From NCBI GenBank assembly GCA_900660155.1, contig CABFPE010000030.1:992329-1056328 (forward strand): 64,000 nt of DNA, in the 5' to 3' direction. This DNA is from Hofstenia miamia. Lineage: Eukaryota; Xenacoelomorpha; Acoela; Hofsteniidae. Shown here piece by piece: positions 34,336 to 44,131 of this stretch. Positions within the stretch are counted from its first letter, which is position 1. Each line of letters opens with the position of its first letter. The notes beneath the pieces were generated by a model, which made no database searches, had not been told where the DNA came from, and saw nothing but the letters and a program-made list of their open reading frames with translations. The position numbers were made by a program, and so were the translations under genes.

Positions 34336-35580
34336 AGTCGTTTTCATTATTACATTATGAAACAATCTGTTATCACACCAGCCTCGTTAATAAAAATAAT
34401 AATTTGCAAAACATAAAACGAATATGTATAAACATCTTATCAAGTGCAATTAAATGAAAACATTTAGGTATTTAGGCAAATATATACANNNNNNATATAT
34501 ATATATATATATATATATAGCTAAAATTGCTGAACTTTTTTTCATATCTATGCATGTACATGCATCTGTAAGTGAAATTGTGTGTGTTGCTGGGTTTGGG
34601 TACAAATTAACCAATAATACAATGAGGTAAAAACTGTCAATAACGCACTGAGAAGAGGGCGATTCTCTCCCCTCCTCTTTTATTCCAAAGCACTTAAAAA
34701 TAGAGTAATGAGCATTGGCACACTGAAAGATACATAATAGTCAATTTTAAAAAACATATTCATTGGTTTCAATTTGATATGTAAATGAAATTGTGACGTC
34801 ATCAATTTTTGAATAAAAGTTGAAAAAGAACCTAAATTAATTCAGCATTAAAAATAGAAGAAAATAGTTTATTTAACTCTAATTTACTTCTAATTGTTGT
34901 CAAAGACTGTAACTGGAAAAAAATAAATACGCTCAACGTTGACCAGTCTTACTTAATCAGAGTTGCTATTTTCATAATGTTGAAAAAGCAGAAATTTCTA
35001 AAGATGAACGAATAAATTAGAAATATAGTTGAGTATATATGTTTCAAAAATCAAACATTTAACATAATGATAAAAATTAAGATCACTTTCAAGGTCAAAG
35101 TTTATTTGAGGTTAAGAGTGTAACAGGTGGGGCTGAGTGAGATTTTCAGATGCTGCTTTTATAGTTTTGTAGTATACTAAATATTACACTATGACTAAAA
35201 ATAGATGCAAAATTTTAAGACTATATATATATATATATATCTTTTATATTCCAATAGAGTACACCAATATTTATTAAAAAAAATCAATTAAATAAGCAAT
35301 GTGCAGTTATAACTGGCATCTGCACATACATACTAACACAACTATTTCGAGTTTATTTGACTATGCTTAGATTACACATCTACCAATATGACTTAATGCA
35401 AGAGTCTAAATTTAGTACTGAAAACTCAAATCATGGCAATATTTGTAATGTTCCTTTAAAACAATACTCCTCAGCTGAAGCTTTGATTTTAACACGAAGC
35501 TGGCCTTAGAATGTGAGCTGTAATGCTTTCAATATTACTATTATAGAGGCATTAAATGTGTAAATCTGAATGGTTATAAC
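34336..35580. other. No gene seen; six Ns at 34489-34494
   Basis: AT-rich sequence with TA runs at about 34495-34519 and 35221-35240. The Ns sit at the edge of a TA run, so the run length is uncertain. Confidence 0.5.
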
Positions 35581-36431
35581 CAGGGCTGCTAAAAAATTTA
35601 ATGGAAAAATATTTGCTTAAATATCTATTAATGAAAATTGCAAAATGAAAAATTTATTATGGCTATTAATGGAAAATTAATGTCCATTTTAGAAGTACAT
35701 ATGATAATGCATAAATTCATTAATTTCAATTTCATTGTTTTTCATGTCACTTCTTGGGAAGTGTGTAATTATATTGAACATATGCTTTAAGTTTGTTTAC
35801 TAAAACTCTGCAAAAAGTGAGCATCAATTACATTTATTTCTGTGCTTCACATTGCATAGTTACTGCACTGTGCATTTTGACAGGTGGCACTTGTCGACGC
35901 ATCAAATTGAAAATTGTTACATCTAAGCACAATGATGATTGGCACTTTTTTTCACCCATACAAACCCCAAGCTTTCCAAAAGTATTTCTTAATAAACCCC
36001 TGCACTCTATTTTCTAAGGGAAAAGTGTCAATTAAATAAGAAATTGGAAAGATTTGAGATAAATTTGGAAGGTTTGAGTTTTGGTTGGATGTAAAAAAAT
36101 ACCAACCTACAGTAATAGAATTGACCTTAATTCACTTCTTGTGATTGATCTATGAGCATTGATCTTAGAAATGGCTTGTGTGTAAGTAACCTGACCTGAC
36201 AGACAACTAGCTTTGCATGTGATAAAAGAGTAGCACTGAAAGATGAAATGGATGAATAATTCAACTTTATTATTTAAAGAATGATAACTTAAAGTTATAA
36301 ACCAATTGCAATGGTGGCCATTAATGTGTCATTAAAAATAAATTAATGGCCATTTTCAAAACGTGAAATCCACTAACGGCTTTCAATTAATGGCAATTAC
36401 TTTTCCCATCATCAACTTTTTAACAGCTCTG
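35581..36431. mobile_element. hAT-like non-autonomous element, 851 bp
   Basis: Left end CAGGGCTGCTAAAAAATT; right end, read inward, CAGAGCTGTTAAAAAGTT. Several copies of the word ATTAATGGCCATT or ATTAATGG occur near both ends (35640-35690 and 36310-36400). The flanking 8-mers do not match. The internal plus-strand frame at 35793-36017 has no recognised domain. Confidence 0.6.
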
Positions 36432-37975
36432 AAAATTTTTTTTTAACTATTATTGCACCTCTGAATAACAAAGATTTACTTGCATGGTATTGTTGAATAG
36501 AGATGACCCGTGTTGGAACCCTACCTTAGATCGCCCGAGATTCCAAAAAATAATAAATTAAATACTTCGGAGTGTTGCAAAATACTTGCATTTAGAGCAT
36601 ATTTGTTAAAAAACTAAAACATTTTATCGATATATTAACTACCTCATAGTTTAAGCTTTATGTTGCATGGATATCCAGGAAAGGGCTAAAGTGCTTAAAA
36701 TAATATTTAAATAGTTTGAAGATATTCTTAATAAAATTGTGAAAAAAAATTTTTTGAGACTAGGATATTGCTTGGTAGTTTGAGAAGACTAAGCTTACAC
36801 TACATACAACATTTGTGAATAAGAACCCGGCTGTAGAGAGGTGGGGCTTAGAATGGCTCAAGCTCCCTACATTTTATAGGGTGAAGTTTAAGGGACTTAC
36901 ATTGTTTATTTTTTTAAGTTTCAACAACACTAAAACTTAGATTTTTGTTACTAGTTTATATTATCTCCGGCTGTATAAAAATTCTTTGTTGATTACTTCT
37001 AAATCCCATTCATTGAAGAAATATAGTTTTTCCACGAAAATGGGGACATTATTATGAAACTAACAATTATTCCAATATAGTATATCTCATATACCTTTCG
37101 AAAGCTAAAAATGTGAAAAACACCGACTTCTATTTCTCTCATTATTTTTTCATACTAATTTGATAAATTTGATGATAGTGAATAGAAAAATTGCCGAAAT
37201 TTATACTCATACTGAAATAATTACTTAAATGTATATAATGACGGTTTACTTCGTCCAAATACGAATTTTGTTTCCATGTGATACGCCTTCAGCAAAGTCT
37301 GTGAAGCTCCACTATTTGAGTAATTGAGCTACACATCACATGGCCTTGAGAATGCAAAGAAATGCATTTCTATTACTTTAGCTTTATTAGCCATTTATTC
37401 TTTATTAGGTGTAAATTAGTTGATTTTTTTAATTTAACATTTATTACATCTTTTAGTTTCTTAATTCCTTATGCCAAACAATGTGGAAAAGTGTGGATAT
37501 TAAATGGTAATAGTGTTACGGATTTCATTGCATGTGAAGTATTAAGGAAAAGAAAATATACTCATGTTTGGACAATTTTAAAATGAACATTTGATATTAT
37601 CAGCATAAATTTTGTAAATGCTTATAAATTATTTTATTATAGTTAAAAAATTGTTAATCAAATAGTAATTGTCCTCATCCCAGAAAAACACATCTAGTTT
37701 TTAGCGAAGCTTTCGTTGAATCTATATTGTTTGCTGAACCCCTCAACCCCTCCAAAGTCAAATGCATCGCTACAGGCCTGTGAACTACAAAACAAATTCC
37801 TAAAACTCAAATTTATCGAGAGGCACTTATAATCGTGTATTCAGCGGTCCCATGAAAGTGCTGAAGTATTCAAGGCGCCAATAAATATATATTAATACTA
37901 CTACAAAGCATCTAATATTCTTAAAAACTAGTCATTAACTTTAAAAAAATAAAAATTAAATGCAAATAATTCACA
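36432..37975. other. No gene seen; 3' flank of gene 1
   Basis: AT-rich intergenic sequence downstream of gene 1 (minus strand). The plus-strand frame at 37362-37586 has no recognised domain. Confidence 0.45.
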
Positions 37976-38149
37976 TTAATTGATGTAATGCTTTTGCTCT
38001 GTAGAATTGGGAGGGAAAAGATTGCCCGAGTTTTGCGACGAGTGCCCCTGAAATGCAATGATTTCCAAACTGTGAGCGATTCGAAGCATTGATGAAGACA
38101 TCTCTCTAAGACAAGATAAAGATTCGTTTGCCACCAATTCCCGCCTCTC
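37976..38149 (-). CDS. Gene 1, last exon (conserved C-terminal tail)
   Basis: 57 codons and a stop, starting after the acceptor CATTTAG at phase 0. It reads ERRELVANESLSC then LREMSSSMLRIAHSLEI, a predicted amphipathic helix, and ends in HYIN. The last exon of gene 2 (56794-56967) has exactly the same length (174 bp). It shares LANES/VANES, REMSSSMLRIAHSLE and IAFQGH. The match of length, phase and sequence on both sides makes this one of the best-supported exons in the window. The tail may be a dimerisation helix like those at the C-terminus of trihelix/MADF-type regulators; that is inference. Confidence 0.8.
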   Translation of the reverse strand, partial: ERRELVANESLSCLREMSSSMLRIAHSLEIIAFQGHSSQNSGNLFPPNSTEQKHYIN

Positions 38150-38187
38150 CTAAATGAAAAATAAAGTATTTGAAACAAATCAGTGTG

Positions 38188-38226
<39 letters not shown>

Positions 38227-38325
38227 GTAGCCGAATTGCAATTTTTATAAGCAAAATGAAGGACACAAAATTTCCCTAAAAATATTACATTACAATTGTG
38301 TAATTACAATATAAAATTTCGAAAG

Positions 38326-38625
38326 TTAATGCGAAGGTTGTGACTGAATTTTGTCTGCGAACCCTGTAACGGCGGCTTTGACTAGGTCACTTGTATGGAT
38401 GTTCGTTAATCGGGAACGATACTTGTTTTTAATAAATGTAAGTCCAGAAAATGTCTGTTCACATCTATACGTGGAACCAAACATAGAGCGCAATATCAAC
38501 GCAGCCTTTTTTAGAATGGGCTGGTGCACCTTCTTCCAGAAATCCAGAATTGAGTTATCAGCTGATGCCAAATTATTCAGGCGCTTCAAAACAGAAGTAG
38601 CAGATTCAGTGTCAGCATCTGCCAT
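38326..38625 (-). CDS. hAT dimerisation-domain ORF (SCAND3/ZBED type), 99 aa
   Basis: An uninterrupted ORF with its own ATG. It reads ILDFWKKVHQPILKKAALIL, then SMFGSTYRCEQTFSGL, then FIKNKYRSRLTNIHTSDL. This is the hAT C-terminal domain of the SCAND3/ZBED5/GTF2I-repeat type (W---yp-L---a, STy-CE--FS, iK--yRsrL). A TTTTAG just before the ATG could be a splice acceptor. It lies in intron 2 of gene 1 on the same strand. No inverted repeats were found beside it. It may be the last exon of a decayed transposon or a retained fragment. Confidence 0.6.
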   Translation of the reverse strand: MADADTESATSVLKRLNNLASADNSILDFWKKVHQPILKKAALILRSMFGSTYRCEQTFSGLTFIKNKYRSRLTNIHTSDLVKAAVTGFADKIQSQPSH

Positions 38626-38924
38626 TTTACTAAAATAAAAAAATATGTACAGTCAAGGACAAAAATATGGAGAGAGTCTGATAAGCACAATGAATTTGAG
38701 AATTACTGCTGCTAAAACCAGCAGGCTTATCTTGATTGACAGCACAACGTCCCTTGGAGGCCAACTGACAAGCAATACACGTAATAAGGGCCAGACATCG
38801 TGACCCCAAAGTTGCTTAGTGTCGTTTTCTAATAATTTCGTGTAATTATTCAATGCTGCTGATTTTAAATTAGAGTATTCTGATATAAAAAAAATTATGC
38901 ATACATATATACATGTATATGAGT

Positions 38925-38965
38925 TGAATTCGTTCGTTTGTATTGGTCAGAGCAATAGATTTTGT
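38925..38965 (+). repeat. Short fragment of the 39053-type terminal repeat
   Basis: TTCGTTCGTTTGTATTGGTCAGAGCAATA matches the region near the 3' end of the terminal repeats at 39053-39330 and 42412-42719. It indicates a second, mostly lost copy of that element next door. Confidence 0.5.
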
Positions 38966-39052
38966 CAGTGGTTTAGCAGATAATTCTATAAATCAAAAGT
39001 GTTGTTCAACTCGCTTCATGGGACCCTACTGACAATACCCATTCGGCTTCCA

Positions 39053-39330
39053 AAGAACTTTTTCTATGGCATCTCCACCGTTAATTTTTAATGTATTCTA
39101 AATTGTTTAATTTTTGTGAATTTTATTTTTCAATTTGTTAATTTTTAGTGAATTTGGTAAAATTTTTTATTGAACTCCTCTTATTTTTACCTACGCTCAA
39201 ATTTTTCAGGTATATATGATGACGTGTTTATTGAATTAATTATTCGTTCGTTTGTATTCGTCAGAGCAATAAAAAATTCTATATAGCAAAATGAAATTTA
39301 ATTTTAACTATAAAGTTTTTATAAAGCCAA
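39053..39330 (+). repeat. Left terminal direct repeat
   Basis: 278 bp, closely similar to 42412-42719; the right copy has extra short segments. It starts AAGAACTTTTTCTATGGCAT and ends ATAAAGCCAA. It contains TATATATGATGACGTG (a TATA-like sequence beside a CRE-like TGACGT) and CAATAAAA near 39267, so it could hold both promoter and poly(A) signal. The ORF at 39334 (ATGCTTACTC) starts four bases after the repeat. Confidence 0.7.
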
Positions 39331-39969
39331 CAAATGCTTACTCTTCTTGATCGTATCACAGATAGACTGGCAGTGTTAGATAACACTCATGGAAATCATG
39401 AACATAACAATCCCACCCCACAGCTGCGGCTCTTTTGGAGAAACGAGCCATTCTCCAACCATCAATTAGATGTTGTGTTTGATCAGTTGCCTAGGCCCTG
39501 CAATCATCCAGAACGCCAAATAGGGATAAGTACGAGATCGAGGTACTGCAATGTGTGTTGGCCGAGTATGGCACAACGAGTTCGAGTCCTCTTGGCAGCA
39601 TCAAACTATGGATGGAACGCCACGCTCAGCTCCAGCCTTTAACACCCGATGGGATAGGTATCGTAGTCAACCCTTCTTCTACCCCCACCAGCAGAACCGT
39701 ACAGGACGCGGAAGATTTCGAACACGCGGAAACTAACGTTGGCTCCATTCATGGACCATCTCGTTTGCTACCTTCATCCCTTACGGTTCCCTCTTTTTCT
39801 AGTTTATATTTTCCTTTTAGCAATAGTAGTACTCAGCCACGATCCTTAGCGCTGACGTCTTCTCCACAGTTTCCTAATTGGTTGGTTGATATTACACCAA
39901 CTGTTTCACTGGACGCTATCGCGGCGTCAACACTTATATTAAGACGATACCCGCCAATACCAGAAGAGG
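39307..39969. repeat. 663-bp duplicated block, copy 1 (assembly join)
   Basis: Matches 39971-40630 over its full length except for three extra bases (TCT, near 39676). It is separated from copy 2 by the single N at 39970. It starts inside the terminal repeat and ends abruptly in mid-ORF, as expected of two haplotype contigs placed in tandem. Confidence 0.8.
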
Positions 39970-39970
39970 N

Positions 39971-40630
39971 ACTATAAAGTTTTTATAAAGCCAACAAATG
40001 CTTACTCTTCTTGATCGTATCACAGATAGACTGGCAGTGTTAGATAACACTCATGGAAATCATGAACATAACAATCCCACCCCACAGCTGCGGCTCTTTT
40101 GGAGAAACGAGCCATTCTCCAACCATCAATTAGATGTTGTGTTTGATCAGTTGCCTAGGCCCTGCAATCATCCAGAACGCCAAATAGGGATAAGTACGAG
40201 ATCGAGGTACTGCAATGTGTGTTGGCCGAGTATGGCACAACGAGTTCGAGTCCTCTTGGCAGCATCAAACTATGGATGGAACGCCACGCTCAGCTCCAGC
40301 CTTTAACACCCGATGGGATAGGTATCGTAGTCAACCCTTCTACCCCCACCAGCAGAACCGTACAGGACGCGGAAGATTTCGAACACGCGGAAACTAACGT
40401 TGGCTCCATTCATGGACCATCTCGTTTGCTACCTTCATCCCTTACGGTTCCCTCTTTTTCTAGTTTATATTTTCCTTTTAGCAATAGTAGTACTCAGCCA
40501 CGATCCTTAGCGCTGACGTCTTCTCCACAGTTTCCTAATTGGTTGGTTGATATTACACCAACTGTTTCACTGGACGCTATCGCGGCGTCAACACTTATAT
40601 TAAGACGATACCCGCCAATACCAGAAGAGG
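39971..40630. repeat. 660-bp duplicated block, copy 2
   Basis: Second copy of 39307-39969, directly after the N at 39970. It continues without a break into the polymerase region, so this copy is probably the correctly placed one. Confidence 0.8.
39998..40397 (+). pseudogene. Gag/core-like ORF of the retroelement, frameshifted
   Basis: 102 codons (39998-40306) begin MLTLLDRITDRLAVLD. The other frame from 40215 to 40397 reads QPFYPHQQNRTGRGRFRTRG just before its stop, an arginine-rich tail fit for nucleic-acid binding. A frameshift near 40215 would join them; which reading is original cannot be told by eye. No Cys/His zinc knuckle is present. The end overlaps the start of the next ORF in another frame, a compact layout. 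The capsid role is inferred from position and basic tail only. Confidence 0.4.
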
Positions 40631-42460
40631 CTGCTTCTCTATATCCACCACTGCCTGTCATACAACAACCGTTAATAAATTGTTTTTTGACTGGATTGCA
40701 CCTCAACCTTCCCGATTCTACAGTACCAAACCTTTATACCTTTTTGAAGATCTCACACTTGCAAATCGCCGATATTAGAAATTTACTAATGGAGATTCAA
40801 TGCCGGCCTACGACACGCTACCCTCAAATCTCAGATCGTCAATATGACTGGATTGAATTATTGTCAGGTATAACACTTTCTTCTTCCAAGTTTAGAAATT
40901 ACGCCTGTGCCGGTCAGCAGCAGGAGGAAGAGCAGCCTTCTGCACAAGAAGATGATGATTTTAATATTAGTGGATCCACTTTATCATTAGGACAGCTACA
41001 CGAGTTTCTTAAGTTACCAGTAGCACAAGAAGTACCAGATTTTATTGGAGATTCTCAAGCCATCTCTATTCAAGAGCCACTACTTCCTGATCCACTATAT
41101 TCTTTTAATAGTAATAATGTCAACTAGGAAGAATTTCAGAAAGCTTCGTTCCCCAACGAATTATGCGATTACTTACTATACATATCTCTAACTAAATTTA
41201 GTCCTACAGTGCATAACCGACCTACCATTCCGGAATCCACGTTACACACCTTGCATGCAGATCGTATTATCCAAGCACTGTTACAAGCTAATGTGATAAG
41301 CCCGTCTCCTAGAAAATCACCCTTTCAAGCAAGGTCGTTTCTCGTTCCTAAGCATGGTGGACGTCTTCGTTTGGTAGTCGATTTTTCCTCTTTTAAAGCC
41401 ATGTACTAATCTGATTGCATTCTACCTATCTTCGGTTATCAAAGTACTACGCCGAAAACCGCCATCGCTAGAGTATATTCTTTTACAATACGATTTAAAA
41501 GCTGCCTTTTATCATTTACCATTAAATCCGGAACATGCTTATAAAACTAATTTTATTGATCACAGAGGTCGTCGTTTTCAATTTCGTAGGGCACCTATGG
41601 AGTTGTCATACTCTGTGACAGCTTGCCGTTATTTTCAAATGCACTCCTTTCCCCTTTAGGAAATAAGGATATATTTCATGGTCTCACATTGACAACCATT
41701 TTCTGTGTATACCGTATAGTGCTATGTACATGGTTCATCAATGGCTAAAAAATCTTAAAGTAATAGGAATGTCATGTGTCTCAGTCAACTTGCCACATGA
41801 ATTGCGCGATATGGATTACCTAGACTATCATTTCTCCATTTCTAAACAAACAATCTCGACTACTGAGCAACGTATCATTTTATTAAGACTAATTGCGGAA
41901 ATCGATATTAAAACATTATCTCTTATTAAGCAAAGACAAAAATTATTAGGTCATTTATTCTTCTCATGGCCGGTAATAGCGCCTTCCAATGTAATGAAGC
42001 CTCTATATAACATTTATCACTCAGATTTTACTATAGCTCAGCTGTTAACATCATTTCGTGTTAGAGCAGCCTCATTTCGTATACATTGGGTAGCATCAGC
42101 ATACCCGCCTAAAGATCACGTATGGTTTACGGATGCCTCACTATACTCGTTAGGCGGGGTTGATTATAAAGGTCAAAGTTTTTCTTATTCTTCACACAAT
42201 AATTTGTGCAAAGAGCTGCATGCTTTGTTACTAGCCTTAGGGCGCAAGCCGGATCTACTATCAGACTCTTGGCCCTTAATCAGAGCAGTTAACTCAGGTC
42301 GTTTCGTGGAGGATCATACATGGAAAATGTTACAACGACACTCATTACTTACTTTAAAGACTTAAGAATTTATTGGATATCTTCACAGGATAACATAGCC
42401 GATTTACCCTCAAGAACTTTTTCTATGGCATCTCCACCGTTAATTTTTAATGTTGTTTTT
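40219..42460 (+). pseudogene. Polymerase-like ORF: N-terminal region, RT, RNase H
   Basis: Frame 40219-41127 (302 codons) is unrecognised, Ser/Pro-rich and acidic near its end. After one TAG the same frame continues into RT (41209-41409, ending LRLVVDFSSF). RT motif A, YDLKAAFYHLPL, is at 41489-41524 in another frame. Motif C at 41685-41696 reads HIDN where YxDD is expected, so catalysis is lost. Frame 41724-42365 holds the thumb (LLGHLFFSWP, PLYNIY) and RNase H with VWFTDASLYSLGG, KELHALLLAL and LLSDSWPLIRAV. A further frameshift near 42360 leads to WISSQDNIADLPSR, which runs into the right terminal repeat. The N-terminal part has no assigned role; a terminal-protein or gag-like region are both possible. 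Confidence 0.6.
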
Positions 42461-42719
42461 TAAATTGTTTAATTTTTGTGAATTTCATTTTTCAATTTGT
42501 TAATTTTTAGTGAATTTGATAAAATTTTTTATTGAACTCCTCTTATATACCTCTTACTTTTACCTAGAGCATCTGCTACGCTCAAATTTTTCAGGTATAT
42601 ATGATGACGTGTTTATTCAATTAATCATTCTTTCGTTTGTATTGGTCAGAGCAATAAAAGATTCTATATAGCAAAATGAAATTTAATTTTAACGCTATAA
42701 AGTTTTTTATAAAGCCAAT
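42412..42719 (+). repeat. Right terminal direct repeat
   Basis: 308 bp, matching 39053-39330. Its first bases still encode the last polymerase residues (the Ser-Arg after NIADLP and the following TFSMASPP). The same TATA, TGACGT and AATAAA elements are present. Confidence 0.7.
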
Positions 42720-43690
42720 TTTTTATGTAATACATTCATGCAAGGACAATTGCATTCCTTCCAATGTAATTGCAAAGCCTTTTGACTAAAAATCTGATCA
42801 TTTGGCCTACCCTTCAAGTGCTAGTTCTTAATTTTGACATTGCTAAAATCTTTTGCAAGTCTACCTTATTTTAATAGTTAATCGAGAAGCTAAAACATTC
42901 AGAGTTTCGAATTATCTAGAAACTAACGGCAAAAGCACGAAACGATTCCTAATAAAAGCACACGTTTAATGCACGTGGTAAAATAGAAGAAATCAATAGA
43001 TAACGTCTCGTGGAATTCGCGATTAATCGCGTAATCCCTGAAAGCCTTTAAAAAAAGCCAGCAGTAAATTTGAGCTGAGAGAACTTGAAAATGGTAAACA
43101 AATAATTTTCTGATTAGTCTTCCATCACAACGTCACAGTAAACATTGATTTGGTATGGATATAATCCTAAATTTCATCAAATCCTGATCTCCCAATGTCT
43201 TGAGTTATCGAAACTTTAAATTGAAAAACCATTTCTATGACTATTTTAAGATGTAAGGTGAGGTGGGGATTATATTATAGAAATTTCACACTTTCCCATG
43301 TTAATATTAGGTTGCAAAATATATTTGTAAATTCCTAAGATTTTTTGAAAATATCCAATTTATTATTCACCAAGGTCTTAACAAATATAAATTCCGCTTT
43401 GATTAGCAAGCGATGTATTCCAATTGCGCTTTGAGGATGAATTAAAAACATGGGAAACATTGCAGTATTCTTCGAAAAGTTGACTGATGGACGTTGACAA
43501 ACTCCACACCATATAAATGAATGACAGCAGAATAATCATGCCAACAGTGACATAATATTTAAAAAACAAATGTAAAATAACCATTTTGAATTGCATACAT
43601 TTGCATACATGTGTGACATTCAAATTAAAATTTCGATTGTCAGCTAATGACCGTAAATGATGTATGTAGAATTTTTCACGCTGTTCTTAC
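42720..43690. other. Intron 2 of gene 1, right part
   Basis: AT-rich, without a recognised gene. The minus-strand frame at 43378-43623 has a hydrophobic stretch but no splice or start context to support it. Confidence 0.5.
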
Positions 43691-43935
43691 CTGAGATTCT
43701 TTGATTGAAGTAAGTAAGGATGGAATTGAATATTCAGAAGTTGATTGGTGAGACGTGGAATCATCAATTAGATCTGGGGAAGGGACATCTGATTGTATCG
43801 ACTGCAATGATGCTGCAGTGGTGATGGGATTTTGTGGAGCATTTGGATTTAAGACAATTTCGGTTTTAATTACCGTAGGTTCCTCTTCAATAGGCTCTAC
43901 GTCTGCTTCTATGTCAGTCACTAAATCAAATGCTC
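43691..43935 (-). CDS. Gene 1, exon 2
   Basis: 245 bp between an acceptor (TTAAG, exon from 43935) and a donor (CTCAG then GTAAGAAC, exon end 43691). It begins with two bases completing a Gly codon from exon 1 and ends at phase 0. It encodes an acidic, Ser/Thr/Pro-rich linker (TDIEADVEPIEEEPTV...) closing with PSLLTSIKESQ. Exon 2 of gene 2 closes with the similar PSLLSILKSQ at an identical phase and position. No domain; probably a flexible region between the DNA-binding domain and the C-terminal helix. Confidence 0.75.
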
Positions 43936-43971
43936 CTTAAAATATAATAATCGACAGTGTAAAACGTCACT

Positions 43972-43979
43972 AATTAGCC
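43972..43979. repeat. 8-bp target duplication, left copy
   Basis: AATTAGCC directly before the hAT element; the right copy ATTTAGCC is at 46494-46501. One mismatch. Confidence 0.75.
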
Positions 43980-44131
43980 CAGGGGTTCTTAACCTTTTTG
44001 GATCACTCTCTCCCATAAATAAATTTTTTTCCCATTAATTTTTCCATCTGTTTACATATAAAAATGAAAAAAATCTTTATTTGACAATAATGGATATATT
44101 TTTCAATATCATAACAAGAAAGAAAGTAACT

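Larger units (their letters stand above)
39053..42719 (+). mobile_element. Integrase-less retroelement with hepadnavirus-like RT/RNase H, decayed
   Basis: Direct terminal repeats (39053-39330, 42412-42719) enclose an ORF with an arginine-rich end, an overlapping second ORF, reverse transcriptase and RNase H, with nothing resembling integrase. The repeats lack TG...CA ends and no tRNA primer site is evident. RT motifs LVVDFSSF and AFYHLPLNP, the thumb-region LLGHLFFSWP...PLYNIY, and the RNase H ending with NIADLPSR resemble hepadnaviral polymerases more than gypsy, copia or BEL, as far as motifs alone show. Removing the assembly duplication (about 664 bp), the distance between repeat starts is about 2.7 kb. 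Stops and frameshifts inactivate it. Alternatives: a hepadnavirus-related LTR-type retroelement, or a DIRS-like element that lost its recombinase. Confidence 0.6.

Noticed and set aside
39053-42719. Ordinary Ty3/gypsy or copia element
   Set aside because: No integrase, no TG...CA repeat ends, no tRNA primer site, and RT/RNase H words unlike those families.
43378-43623. 81-codon hydrophobic frame in intron 2 of gene 1
   Set aside because: No splice sites at compatible phase and no homology; composition explains the hydrophobicity.
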